NCBI GenBank assembly: GCA_965246765.1
Contig: CBDFFJ010000005.1
Location: 558,001-622,000, forward strand
Direction: 5' to 3'
DNA length: 64,000 nucleotides
Source: UBA1952 sp965246765
Lineage (GTDB): Bacteria; Bacteroidota; Bacteroidia; Chitinophagales; Chitinophagaceae
This document shows, one piece after another, positions 17,360 to 25,789 of the stretch. Numbering within the stretch: the first letter of the stretch is position 1; the number at the start of each line of letters is the position of its first letter. The notes under the pieces were generated by a model that worked only from the letters and a program-made list of their open reading frames with translations, was not told the DNA's origin and ran no database searches. A program made the position numbers and the translations under genes.

Positions 17360-18384
17360 GTAACCGACCGGAAAACAGTCCACCTCAGCAGCGACTCCAG
17401 AAAGAGGCAGGCACAGGCCAGAAGCGCCAGCGGGAAAAACAGCTCTGAGAAATGCTTGAAGGAGCTGACCTCTACTTTGGTCTTCTCCATCTTATCAATG
17501 CTCTCGTAAATCTTCTTCAACGAATTATCGCCCGTAGCGCGGAAATATTGGCCACCAGTCTCACTGGCAATCTTGCGCATGAGCGCCTCGTCAATCTGCA
17601 CAGGCATCATGGTCATTACCATTCCGCCGCCGGGCGTTTGTGCCGGGTATGGCGCCTGGCCGGCGTTGGTGCCTACGCCGATGGTATAGACGCGAACCTT
17701 GTAAGTCTTGGCAATTTCCAGCGCCAGCTCAGGGCCAACTTTGCCGATGTTGTTGACGCCGTCGGTGAGCAGCACAATCACTTTGCTCTTGCCATTTGTG
17801 TTCCTGATGCGGTCCACCGCAGTGGCAAGCCCGTCGCCAATAGCAGTACCGTCCACGAGCAGCCCGCTTTTGATTTGCTCCACCTGCTCCAGCAGCACAC
17901 GGTGATCTATGGTAACCGGGCATTGCGTGAAGCTTTCTCCCGAAAAAACCACCAGGCCGATCCGGTCGCCGATACGATTATTGATAAACTCAGTAGCCAC
18001 GCGCTTGGCCGCTTCAATTCGGTTAGGCTTAAAATCTTCCGCCAGCATAGAGCCGGATACGTCCATCGCAAGCACGATGTCAATGCCCTCGCTATCTACG
18101 TTCTCGGACACCGATGAGCTTTGCGGACGGGCCAGCGCAACTATCAGAGCCGCGATAGCAATCATGCGCAATACGATAGGGAGCGGCCTCAGCCGGGTGC
18201 GCAAACCGGGACGAATGTGTGCGAGGCCGGCAGTCGTAGTAAGCCGTAATGCCGGGCTGGAGCGACGCCTCATGCGCCATTGCCAAAGCAGGAGCACAGG
18301 GATGATCAGCAGCAGCGCGAAGGCCCAGGGCTGCGCAAACTGCAGGTGCCGCCAGTCTTTGTATGCGTGGATGTACTGCATCAT
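17356..18384 (-). CDS. BatA-like von Willebrand factor A membrane protein
   Basis: A 342-residue Bat (Bacteroides aerotolerance) family protein. It has membrane segments near residues 19-35 (PWAFALLLIIPVLLLWQW) and 72-86 and at the C terminus (FPLALLACACLFLESLL), which frame a VWA domain with an intact MIDAS motif DVSGS at 108-112 and TDGVNNIG further on. It binds a divalent metal and probably partners in envelope stress tolerance. It is the last gene of a three-gene operon with 4-base overlaps (18381-18384, 19424-19427), so translation is coupled. BatB-BatE, often next, are absent because ubiX follows on the other strand. Confidence 0.9.
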   Translation of the reverse strand: MMQYIHAYKDWRHLQFAQPWAFALLLIIPVLLLWQWRMRRRSSPALRLTTTAGLAHIRPGLRTRLRPLPIVLRMIAIAALIVALARPQSSSVSENVDSEGIDIVLAMDVSGSMLAEDFKPNRIEAAKRVATEFINNRIGDRIGLVVFSGESFTQCPVTIDHRVLLEQVEQIKSGLLVDGTAIGDGLATAVDRIRNTNGKSKVIVLLTDGVNNIGKVGPELALEIAKTYKVRVYTIGVGTNAGQAPYPAQTPGGGMVMTMMPVQIDEALMRKIASETGGQYFRATGDNSLKKIYESIDKMEKTKVEVSSFKHFSELFFPLALLACACLFLESLLRWTVFRSVT

Positions 18385-19427
18385 AGGGGATCGCGTTGGG
18401 CAGTACCGGATGGGGTTTGAGGATGTCTGGCAAGACTGTCGGCGGCTACAATGGGCTTCTCAACCGTAGCCATCACAATTTCTTTTGCTGCCTGCATCGT
18501 GCTTATGTGCTCAGTCGGGCTGGGTTGGGCGCGGGCAAACTTTGCCATATCGGCGGTGGCGAGAATGCCGTGGAGCTTTTGGGCGTGGAAAGCTAATTCT
18601 ATGTGGCTGTTTGCGGCGGAAGTCAGCTCATCGGTTGTGCGCTCCATAGCGGGAACGCTGAACCGTTCTTCAATGTAAACCCGCAGGATGTCGGTGAGGC
18701 GCACATAATAATCTTTTACATCGCCCCTTTGCCAAAGCTGCTCCGCTTCAAGGGCAGTCAGCAGACGCAGCGCCCGCTCATGCACCGGCTCTGCCGGCGG
18801 CGGAGGCGCCGCAATAACCGGCTTCTTTCGCGTCTTACGATAGATGATGTAGCCAATAAGCGCTAAAAGCAGCAGACCCGCGCCAACGATCCACCAAACG
18901 TAATCCAGCCATGAAGCTTCTACCTGCATGATGCCTTTGATCGGCTTGAAGGGTTTGGTCGTATCAACAGGAACGGTGCTTATTTCAAAGCGCTGACCTT
19001 CCGTCTGGATCGTGTAGGCTGCGCCGTTAGCGGGGGTCACACCAAGCTGGAATGGCGGTATCAGGTACTCGCCGCTATCCCACCCGCTCACCAGCAGACG
19101 CTGCGTATAGATGGCGAGACTTCCCTTTCTTACTGTGTCGATTCTGCCTTTTTCAACAACCTCAAGCTTACCGAACGAATCCGGGATTTGCGGCCACTGA
19201 ATGCGGCTGCGGGCCGGGTCGCATTGCGCAGAGAGGAAGACACGCGCCTGGTCGCCGACGAGGAGCTTGTTGGCGTCCGTGCCGAGGGATGCGGAGGCTT
19301 CGGGGCCGCCGGTCTGGGCGTGAGCCCGCAGGGCCAGGAGGCAAATTCCAATTAACAGACATCCGCGTAGGAACGCGCCGCGGCACGTTCGTATGTGGGT
19401 ATGAAGAGGTTTAAACACGCGCATCAT
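18381..19427 (-). CDS. BatD-like membrane protein of the Bat operon
   Basis: A 348-residue protein with a signal peptide (LLIGICLLALRAHAQ), a periplasmic beta-rich region (about 40-170, with VSGWDSGEYLIPPFQLGV), one membrane helix (YVWWIVGAGLLLLALIGYIIY, about 180-200) and a cytosolic helical tail with a proline-rich linker (APPPPAEP). The second gene of DUF58-X-BatA operons in Bacteroidota has this layout, with the tail LWQRGDVKDYYVRLTDILRVYIEERFSVPAMERTTDEL typical of DUF4381-like proteins. It overlaps both neighbours by 4 bases. The role is inferred from context: scaffold for the MoxR/VWA system. Confidence 0.8.
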   Translation of the reverse strand: MMRVFKPLHTHIRTCRGAFLRGCLLIGICLLALRAHAQTGGPEASASLGTDANKLLVGDQARVFLSAQCDPARSRIQWPQIPDSFGKLEVVEKGRIDTVRKGSLAIYTQRLLVSGWDSGEYLIPPFQLGVTPANGAAYTIQTEGQRFEISTVPVDTTKPFKPIKGIMQVEASWLDYVWWIVGAGLLLLALIGYIIYRKTRKKPVIAAPPPPAEPVHERALRLLTALEAEQLWQRGDVKDYYVRLTDILRVYIEERFSVPAMERTTDELTSAANSHIELAFHAQKLHGILATADMAKFARAQPSPTEHISTMQAAKEIVMATVEKPIVAADSLARHPQTPSGTAQRDPL

Positions 19428-20407
19428 CTGTTCTTAAAATAACCCTGAAGCAGCTTCACATAATCTTCATCCGTGCGTACGCTCAGCAATCCGGCGCCTG
19501 CCTTGCGAAAGGCCTGCACACCGTAATGCCGCATTCCCTCAAAAGCCTTTCCGTATTCAAGCTGCACCTTTTTGTCCGAAGAATCAATCCATCGCAGCGC
19601 GCCCGTCTCCGAGTCCGCGACCTGTATCAGGCCGGCTTTTGGCAGCTCCCGGTCGGCGCGGTCATAGACCTGAATGCCCACTACGTCGTGGCGGCGAGCG
19701 GCAAGCTGCAGCGGGGCCTCATAAGGCGCAGAAATCAGGTCGGAAAGCACAAACGTGATGGTGCGCCGCTTCTGCACATTGTTCAGGTATTCCAGCGCCG
19801 TTGCAAGATTTGTGCTGCTTCCGGCGCCTCCGGCAGCGGGGGGGCTCGGCTCAAGCGCTATCAGCTCGCGGATAATGCGCAGGATGTGGCTGCGGCCCTT
19901 CTTTGGCGGAATAAAGCGCTCCACTTTATCTGAAAAGAAAATCACGCCCACCTTGTCATTATTCGTAGCTGCGCTGAACGAGAGCACCGCGCCGATTTCC
20001 GTAATCGTCTCCCGCTTAGAGCGGCCCACCGTGCCAAACAGCGATGAGCGGCTTACATCCACCAGCAGCATCAGCGTCAGCTCCCGCTCTTCCTCAAACA
20101 CCTTTACGTGGGGCGTGCTGCTGCGGGCCGTTACATTCCAGTCAATGGAGCGGATGTCATCACCCGGCGCATATTCCCGCACCTCGCTGAACGACATGCC
20201 GCGGCCCTTGAAGGCCGAGTGGTACTCACCCGCGAAGATGTGGTTGCTCAGGCCCTTCGTCTTGATCTCAATGCGACGGACGCGGGCGAGGATTTCGGCG
20301 GTAGTCAATTGGCGTTGATGGGTTGAGTCGTTAAGTTGTTCAATCGGTTTTCGGACACTTATGTTGCCAGCTTCGTCACGCTGCCAATCTTCGGTTGCGT
20401 CGCACAC
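19424..20407 (-). CDS. DUF58 domain protein
   Basis: A 327-residue DUF58 protein, heading the Bat-type operon. The core motifs are HIFAGEYHSAFKGRGMSFSEVREYAPGDDIRSIDWNVTAR and a VWA-like region LMLLVDVSRSSLFG. It is usually transcribed behind a MoxR ATPase, but none is upstream here. The start is uncertain: the GTG at 20407 lies inside a dispersed repeat (20384-20424), which would encode the odd N-terminal MCDATEDWQ. The family typically starts near LTTAEILARVRRIEIK, reachable from a TTG at 20308. Confidence 0.88.
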   Translation of the reverse strand: MCDATEDWQRDEAGNISVRKPIEQLNDSTHQRQLTTAEILARVRRIEIKTKGLSNHIFAGEYHSAFKGRGMSFSEVREYAPGDDIRSIDWNVTARSSTPHVKVFEEERELTLMLLVDVSRSSLFGTVGRSKRETITEIGAVLSFSAATNNDKVGVIFFSDKVERFIPPKKGRSHILRIIRELIALEPSPPAAGGAGSSTNLATALEYLNNVQKRRTITFVLSDLISAPYEAPLQLAARRHDVVGIQVYDRADRELPKAGLIQVADSETGALRWIDSSDKKVQLEYGKAFEGMRHYGVQAFRKAGAGLLSVRTDEDYVKLLQGYFKNR

Positions 20408-20424
20408 TGAGAGGCCTTTCAGTC
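20384..20424 (+). repeat. dispersed 41-bp repeat, copy 1
   Basis: Bases 20384-20405 match 58064-58085 with two differences, and 20399-20424 match the reverse complement of 58480-58505 at 25 of 26 positions (GTCGCACACTGAG then GGCCTTTCAGTC). The copy overlaps the 5' end of the DUF58 reading frame. Bases 20425-20639 contain no gene I can support. Confidence 0.75.
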
Positions 20425-20639
20425 TATCCGGCTTTTATCCTGGCATGTGATGGAACAATGATTTTTTAAGATGCCCGTGATGGGCTAAGGTTCCCGAATC
20501 CCCGCGAATCATAAACATCATAGCCATCTGCGTTCTGTCACAGACGCGGACAAAAATAGAAGCCTCCACCAAAGCGGCTACTTAATTTTTTCTCAAAAGG
20601 TCGGCGGCCTGTAGCTTTACGCGAAACAATCACTCTCTT

Positions 20640-21470
20640 ATGCGCCGCTTATCCGCAGTCGTGCTTCTTGCCGCAGCCCTCGCCTCGGCATCCTGCAACG
20701 ACAATGCTTCCACTACAGAAGGCGACACTGCAGCCAAAGCTGCCGACTCCATCCGCCTCACTGATTTTCCCCCCTCGCCTGATTTTCCGAACGCCAGCCT
20801 TGGCATTGCCGGCATGACGGCCACCAAAGTAGGCGCTGACTCTGTAAAGCTTGCCTTTGCCTTTGACGTGAAGAACTATGAGCTGAAAATGCAGACCGGC
20901 GATGCGGGCGGCAAGAAGTGCAACAATTCCGATAAAGGCCAGCACATCCACTTCATTCTGGATAATAAGCCCTACGTGGCCTTGTACGAGCCGAAGCATG
21001 AGACCACCGTTCCGGTAAACTCTGAGCACTACATCCTTTGCTTTCTTTCCCGCTCTTACCACGAAAGTGTGAAGCACAAAGAGGCAGCTGTGCTGGCGCA
21101 CATCAGGATAGATGCGAAGGGCAATCTGCAGCGCATTGACAGCCAGCTTGGTCCTATGATCTTCTACAGTCGCCCAAAGGGCGATTATCTGGGCAAGGAT
21201 ACGGCCAACCTGCTGCTTGACTTCTATCCGGCCAATGCTCAGTTGGGCGAAGCGCTGTATGTGAAAGCGGATGTGAAAAATGAAACAAGCGGCAAAGCGG
21301 CCAGCTTCAATCTTACAAAGTGGGCGCCTTATTTTATTGAAGGGCTCGGAACAGGGAAAGGAACTGTCACGCTCACACTGATGGACGGCAAAGCCGGCAA
21401 ACCGCTGCAAGGGCCCAATACGTCTGTAACCCGAAACTTTAACCTCGCGGCCTCAGAGCCGATGAAATAA
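20640..21470 (+). CDS. lipoprotein, function unknown
   Basis: A 276-residue lipoprotein with signal MRRLSAVVLLAAALASASC (lipobox ASASC) and an acidic, threonine-rich linker. The body has KLAFAFDVKNYELKMQT, GQHIHFILDNKPYVALYEP and ILCFLSRSYHESVKH, followed by two beta-rich segments. The HIHF pattern recalls small Bacteroidota proteins binding ligands through histidines, but no catalytic motif can be named. It is sometimes annotated as phosphopeptide-binding in relatives. It precedes the ketoacyl synthase by 40 bases and may be co-transcribed with it. Confidence 0.8.
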   Translation: MRRLSAVVLLAAALASASCNDNASTTEGDTAAKAADSIRLTDFPPSPDFPNASLGIAGMTATKVGADSVKLAFAFDVKNYELKMQTGDAGGKKCNNSDKGQHIHFILDNKPYVALYEPKHETTVPVNSEHYILCFLSRSYHESVKHKEAAVLAHIRIDAKGNLQRIDSQLGPMIFYSRPKGDYLGKDTANLLLDFYPANAQLGEALYVKADVKNETSGKAASFNLTKWAPYFIEGLGTGKGTVTLTLMDGKAGKPLQGPNTSVTRNFNLAASEPMK

Positions 21471-21510
21471 AACACATCTGCCCGCGGCAAAACCGGGCAG
21501 ACCGGGCCCT

Positions 21511-22728
21511 ATGCGCGTAGTTATTACTGGCCTTGGCATATACTCCTCGCTGGGCGCCGACCTTACCGAGGTAAAGCAGTCTTTGTATGACGGCCGCTCC
21601 GGCATCATCCTGGACCCGGCACGCAAGGCTTTTGGCTATCGTTCCGGCCTTACAGGCTATGTGGCCCGCCCGCAGCTGAAGGGCCTGCTGGACCGGCGCG
21701 CCCGTATGATGATGCCCGAGCAGGCAGAGTATGCTTTTGTAGCCGCGCGCGAGGCTATGGCGCAGGCCGCGCTGGACGAAGACTTCGTTGCCGGAAACGA
21801 AACAGGGATCATTTTCGGGAACGATACCTGCGCGCAGCCGGTTATAGAAGGCATGGACGTTATCCGTGCGAAAAAGGACACCATGATGGTCGGGTCCGGA
21901 TCGGTATTTCAGGTGCTGAACAGCACGGTGACTATGAACCTGGCTACCATATTCAGGCTACGGGGAATCAACTTTTCCATCTCCGCGGCCTGCGCTTCCG
22001 GCTCTCATGCTATCGGGCTCGGGTACATGTTCATCAGGCAGGGCTTGCAGGATCGGATCATCTGCGGCGGCGCGCAGGAAATGAACATCTTCTCCATGTC
22101 CAACTTTGACGCGCTGGGCACTTTTTCCACCCGCGAGGATGCGCCTCATAAATCCTCACGGCCCTTTGACCGCGACCGTGACGGGCTGGTGCCCGGCGGA
22201 GGAGCCGCCGCGGTAATCCTGGAAAGCTTGGAAAGCGCGCAGGCACGCGGCGCAAATATTCTGGGAGAAATCTTAGGCTACGGCTTCTCCTCCAACGGCC
22301 AGCACATTTCCAATCCCAGCGCAGAAGGTCAGGCACGGTCTATCCAACGCTCACTGGCGGATGCCGGACTCAAAGCTGCGGATATTGAATACATCAACGC
22401 CCATGCCACTGCTACGCCCGCCGGCGATGTGACGGAAGCGGAGGCCATCTTTGAAGTCTTTGGCGGAAAGGTGCCGGTGTCGTCCACCAAAAGCATGACA
22501 GGCCATGAATGCTGGATGGCGGGTGCGAGCGAGGTCGTTTATTCCATGCTGATGATGGAAGGCGGCTTTATGGCGCCGAATATCAACTTTGAAAACCCCG
22601 ACGAGCACAGCGCAAAGATTCATGTGCTTCCGGAACGGCTTGACAGGGGCTTTGATACTTTTCTATCCAACTCTTTCGGCTTCGGCGGGACGAACTCTTC
22701 GCTGGTAATCAGACGCTGGACACCGTAG
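21511..22728 (+). CDS. beta-ketoacyl-[acyl-carrier-protein] synthase (FabB/FabF type)
   Basis: A 405-residue condensing enzyme with the complete Cys-His-His triad: Cys161 in SISAACASGSHAIG, His298 in INAHATATPAGD and His332 in STKSMTGHECW. The NFSISAACASGSHAIGLGYMFIRQG region is closer to FabB than FabF, so it may be the KAS I-type elongation enzyme. No acyl carrier protein or other fab gene is adjacent. The stop codon overlaps a dispersed repeat at 22723-22739. Confidence 0.92.
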   Translation: MRVVITGLGIYSSLGADLTEVKQSLYDGRSGIILDPARKAFGYRSGLTGYVARPQLKGLLDRRARMMMPEQAEYAFVAAREAMAQAALDEDFVAGNETGIIFGNDTCAQPVIEGMDVIRAKKDTMMVGSGSVFQVLNSTVTMNLATIFRLRGINFSISAACASGSHAIGLGYMFIRQGLQDRIICGGAQEMNIFSMSNFDALGTFSTREDAPHKSSRPFDRDRDGLVPGGGAAAVILESLESAQARGANILGEILGYGFSSNGQHISNPSAEGQARSIQRSLADAGLKAADIEYINAHATATPAGDVTEAEAIFEVFGGKVPVSSTKSMTGHECWMAGASEVVYSMLMMEGGFMAPNINFENPDEHSAKIHVLPERLDRGFDTFLSNSFGFGGTNSSLVIRRWTP

Positions 22729-22739
22729 AGGCACACTGC
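22723..22739. repeat. dispersed 17-bp intergenic repeat, copy 2
   Basis: CCGTAGAGGCACACTGC, the exact reverse complement of 114-130. It overlaps the stop codon of the ketoacyl synthase and continues into a GTGTGCC arm, so it can form a short hairpin. Confidence 0.6.
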
Positions 22740-22844
22740 GTGTGCCCACGTCATCTGTTAGCATTATCCGGGCACATGCGGTATGCCCCTCCCAATCCCC
22801 CTGCTAAATTTTTGCCATCCGTTCCCCTTTTGGGCGTCAGGGCC

Positions 22845-22852
22845 TATTTTTG
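22845..22852 (+). promoter_or_regulatory. -7 box of pckA
   Basis: TATTTTTG, an exact TAnnTTTG match, 37 bases before the ATG. It leaves a leader of about 30 bases, longer than for most genes in the window. Confidence 0.5.
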
Positions 22853-22889
22853 CGCCCTTATTCCCGTAAATTTTTAAACCAAACATAAT

Positions 22890-24506
22890 ATGCAGGAAAC
22901 AGGGACAAAAAATCCATCGGCGAAGCTGACCGATTTGGGCCTTGATGTGGCGATTGCGCACTGGAACCTTTCACCGGATGAGCTGACGAAGAAGGCTTTA
23001 GCCCTGGGCCAGGGCGAGCTGAACGACACCGGCGCCCTCTCCGTATGCACCGGCAAATTCACCGGCCGCTCGCCTAAGGATAAATTCACCGTGAAGGACG
23101 CCATCACCGAGAAGAGCGTTGACTGGGGTGATGTGAACATTCCCTTTGAGCCTGCCGCTTTTGACAAGCTTTATGAGCGCGTAACTGCTCACCTGAAAGA
23201 CAAGGAAGTATGGGTGCGCGACGCCTATGCCTGCGCCGATCCGAAGTACCGCCTCAACATTCGCGTAATCAACGAGACGCCCTGGGCTAACCTCTTCTGC
23301 AACGACCTGTTCCTGCGCCCGACCGTTGAAGAGCTGCAGACGCAAACACCTGATTGGGTAATTATTCAGGCCCCGTCTTTTCAGGCCGATCCTGCTGTGG
23401 ATGGCACGCGCCAGGCCAACTTCACCATTGTAAACTTCACCCGCAAGGTTATCCTCATCGGCGGCTCCGCTTACACGGGTGAGATGAAGAAGGGCATCTT
23501 CGGCGTCCTCAACTTCGTCCTTCCGCACGACCATAAGGTGCTTTCCATGCACTGCTCCGCCAATGAAGGCGCTGACGGCGATGTAGCCCTCTTCTTCGGT
23601 CTCTCCGGCACTGGTAAAACCACCCTTTCCGCCGACCCGCACCGCGCCCTGATCGGCGACGACGAGCATGGCTGGGCCGATGGCTCTGTCTTCAACTTTG
23701 AAGGCGGCTGCTATGCCAAGTGCATTGACCTTTCCGAAGAAAAGGAGCCACAAATCTGGGCCGCCGTTAAGCCCGGCGCGCTCTTGGAAAACTGCAAATT
23801 CCACCAAGGCACCAAGACGGTTGACTACACCGATGCTTCCATCACCGAAAACACCCGCGTAGCCTACCCCATTGATTTCATCCCCAACGCGAAGGAGCAA
23901 TCCTACGGCGGCGACCCTAAGAATATCTTCTTCCTTACCGCCGATGCCTTTGGCATTCTGCCTCCTATCTCCAAGCTCACTACTGCTCAGGCAATGTTCC
24001 AGTTCATATCCGGCTACACCGCTAAGGTGGCTGGTACGGAGGTGGGCGTTACCGAGCCGCAGCCTACCTTCTCCGCCTGCTTCGGCCGCGTATTCCTGCC
24101 GCTGCACCCGGCTAAGTATGCCGAGCTTTTAGGTAAGAAGCTGGAGGCGCATCCCGACGTAAATGTCTGGCTCATCAACACCGGCTGGAGCGGCGGCGCT
24201 TACGGCGTGGGCAAGCGTATGAGCCTCAAGTACACCCGCGCTATGATTACCGCTGCCATGAACGGCGAGCTGAACAGCGCCGAGTATGTGCCGCACCCCG
24301 TATTCGGCGTGCTGGTGCCGCAGAGCGTGCCGGGCGTGCCTGCCGAGGTGCTGAACCCGCGCGACACCTGGGCCGACAAGGAAGCCTACGACAAGAAGGC
24401 CTCCGAGCTGGCCGGCCTCTTCAACAAAAACTTTGAGAAGTACGCGGCGCAGGCCTCCGAGGAAATCAAGAGCGCCGCTCCGAAGGTTGCTTTGGAAATG
24501 GCTTGA
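22890..24506 (+). CDS. pckA: phosphoenolpyruvate carboxykinase (ATP)
   Basis: A 538-residue ATP-dependent PEPCK, which converts oxaloacetate to PEP in gluconeogenesis. It has the substrate-binding CTGKFTGRSPKDKFTV, the kinase P-loop GLSGTGKTTLSADP with the metal-binding DDEHGW (about residues 237-260), the R/K-containing YPIDFIPNAK and NIFFLTADAFGILPPISKL. Length and motifs match the family. The codon choice is strongly biased towards C-ending codons and runs through a long open antisense frame, suggesting high expression. A strong terminator follows. Confidence 0.98.
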   Translation: MQETGTKNPSAKLTDLGLDVAIAHWNLSPDELTKKALALGQGELNDTGALSVCTGKFTGRSPKDKFTVKDAITEKSVDWGDVNIPFEPAAFDKLYERVTAHLKDKEVWVRDAYACADPKYRLNIRVINETPWANLFCNDLFLRPTVEELQTQTPDWVIIQAPSFQADPAVDGTRQANFTIVNFTRKVILIGGSAYTGEMKKGIFGVLNFVLPHDHKVLSMHCSANEGADGDVALFFGLSGTGKTTLSADPHRALIGDDEHGWADGSVFNFEGGCYAKCIDLSEEKEPQIWAAVKPGALLENCKFHQGTKTVDYTDASITENTRVAYPIDFIPNAKEQSYGGDPKNIFFLTADAFGILPPISKLTTAQAMFQFISGYTAKVAGTEVGVTEPQPTFSACFGRVFLPLHPAKYAELLGKKLEAHPDVNVWLINTGWSGGAYGVGKRMSLKYTRAMITAAMNGELNSAEYVPHPVFGVLVPQSVPGVPAEVLNPRDTWADKEAYDKKASELAGLFNKNFEKYAAQASEEIKSAAPKVALEMA

Positions 24507-24535
24507 TTAAGGTAAAAGTCTTTAGTGGAAATTAG

Positions 24536-24570
24536 AAAGCCCGGCTGCATTGCGCAGCCGGGCTTTTTTT
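24536..24570 (+). terminator. terminator of pckA
   Basis: A 13-bp perfect stem (24536-24548 with 24554-24566) followed by seven T. The same AGCCCGGCTGC/GCAGCCGGGCT stem appears at 26143-26177. Confidence 0.9.
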
Positions 24571-24584
24571 CGGCGCACACCGCT

Positions 24585-24690
24585 CCCCGTCATTGCGAGG
24601 AGGAGGCTGGGCGACGGCTGCGAGGAACCGAAGCAAAGCAACCTGCCCGCTTTATGTGCAGGTTGCTTCGCTACGCTCGCAATGACGGGG
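24585..24690. repeat. MITE/REP-like 106-bp palindromic element
   Basis: The ends CCCCGTCATTGCGAG (24585-24599) and CTCGCAATGACGGGG (24676-24690) are perfect 15-bp inverted repeats, and AGCAACCTGC (24637-24646) pairs with GCAGGTTGCT (24658-24667) inside. The CGTCATTGCGAG...GCAATGACG design is that of a palindromic element seen in many unrelated bacteria. It fills part of the gap between pckA and the next gene. Confidence 0.85.
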
Positions 24691-24729
24691 CGTAGTACGC
24701 AACGGCGCAACCCGCCCCGCCCCCGCTCC

Positions 24730-24808
24730 CGTCACCCCGAACCTGGCCCGGGGCCTATTGGGCAGATGGCGTGCGCACCATAGATGCCGAAACGAGTTCG
24801 GCATGACG
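24730..24808. repeat. second palindromic intergenic element
   Basis: The ends CGTCACCCCGAAC and GTTCGGCATGACG are inverted repeats with two mismatches, and TGCCGAA/TTCGGCA forms an inner hairpin. It sits 40 bases after the previous element, so two palindromic elements of different families lie in tandem. The remaining gap to 24880 shows nothing else I can name. Confidence 0.6.
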
Positions 24809-24880
24809 GCCGGGGGAATTTTGATGGGGTGTATTTTCGTTGTTGGTCATAAGACCAACAACGGCGAACAACTACCGGAC

Positions 24881-25501
24881 ATGAAGCACGCCCTTATTGC
24901 ACTCTTTGTCTTTATCAACCCCCTAAACATCTCTGCGCAGACGCACTACCTCTATGCCGATGGAGGTCTTAGCCTGGCCTATTTTGACCCGGGCTTTTCG
25001 GCTACCTACAATTATAACATCACCAGGCACATTGGCATCGGCGCGGGTGCGCAGCTTTATGCGTTTCATACTACGGTTACGGCTCCGAGGCAATTCACGC
25101 CCGCGCTATTTGCCGATTTCCGCTTTCGCATCCGCCCCAGGCACATCAGCCAGTACTTTATTCTTGCCGACCTCGGGATGGACTTTTACAAGCATAACAA
25201 TGATTATTCGCGCAGCGGGAACTACGTCTATACCGCGCCGAATGATAATGGGGTTTACTTCGGCCTCGGAATCGGATACTTTCATCGCTACACCCGCCGC
25301 GGCTGGGGGCCCTATGCTTCCCTGAAAATGATTACCGATTTTCATAAAGAGACCGAGCTCCACATAACCACCGGTGATCAGAAATCTCAGAGCGTTGGCC
25401 GAGGGACACTCGTTGTTTCCTTAGGGTTCAGGTTTGGAAATAATGCTATTATGCCCCCGGCGAAGGAGGAGAAGGCCCGAAATGAACATAGTGTCCATTA
25501 G
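24881..25501 (+). CDS. outer membrane beta-barrel protein
   Basis: A 206-residue protein with a signal peptide (MKHALIALFVFINPLNISAQ) and alternating amphipathic strands (YNYNITRHIGIGAGAQLYAF, ISQYFILADLGMDFY, NGVYFGLGIGYFHRYTRRGWGPYASLKMITDF), typical of an eight-stranded outer membrane barrel. The start at 24881 puts the signal peptide at the N terminus; the open frame extends upstream without a signal. Function unknown. Confidence 0.8.
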   Translation: MKHALIALFVFINPLNISAQTHYLYADGGLSLAYFDPGFSATYNYNITRHIGIGAGAQLYAFHTTVTAPRQFTPALFADFRFRIRPRHISQYFILADLGMDFYKHNNDYSRSGNYVYTAPNDNGVYFGLGIGYFHRYTRRGWGPYASLKMITDFHKETELHITTGDQKSQSVGRGTLVVSLGFRFGNNAIMPPAKEEKARNEHSVH

Positions 25502-25578
25502 CAACTCCCCTCCCCGGCTCGTGTCCCCATGCGACGGAACACGGGGGAGCTTGCGTCAGCCAAGGAGTAAGACTTATA

Positions 25579-25788
25579 AAACCTCCCGTTAACGTTCCTA
25601 AGCTTCTTATGCAGATCATAGGACATCTGCTATAAGCCTTAAAGCCTCCTTATTAAAGCACAAAGCTTTAAATTAGTTGCCCGAAGTCTCAAGTTAATAC
25701 CTTTACGTCTCTAATAGAGGGTATGATGGTTTTAAAATGTTGCATTGAGCTTCTAAAATGAACCCTAAAGCCTCAAATTAATACCTCC
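25579..25788. repeat. degenerate 21-bp tandem array B upstream of an HTH gene
   Basis: Ten consecutive 21-base units start at 25579 + 21k. An AAGCYTC-like word recurs at 25600, 25642, 25663, 25684, 25747 and 25768, with diverged versions at 25705 (ACGTCTC) and others at 25621 and 25726. The second half is A/T-rich (AATTAATACC in the last units). No drift of register is seen over 210 bp. The array is more AT-rich than the genome and ends one base before the ATG of the HTH gene. The gap from 25502 to 25578 shows no gene. Confidence 0.8.
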
Positions 25789-25789
25789 C

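Noticed and set aside
22998..24107. 369-residue minus-strand ORF
   Set aside because: Antisense shadow of pckA, due to strong codon bias.
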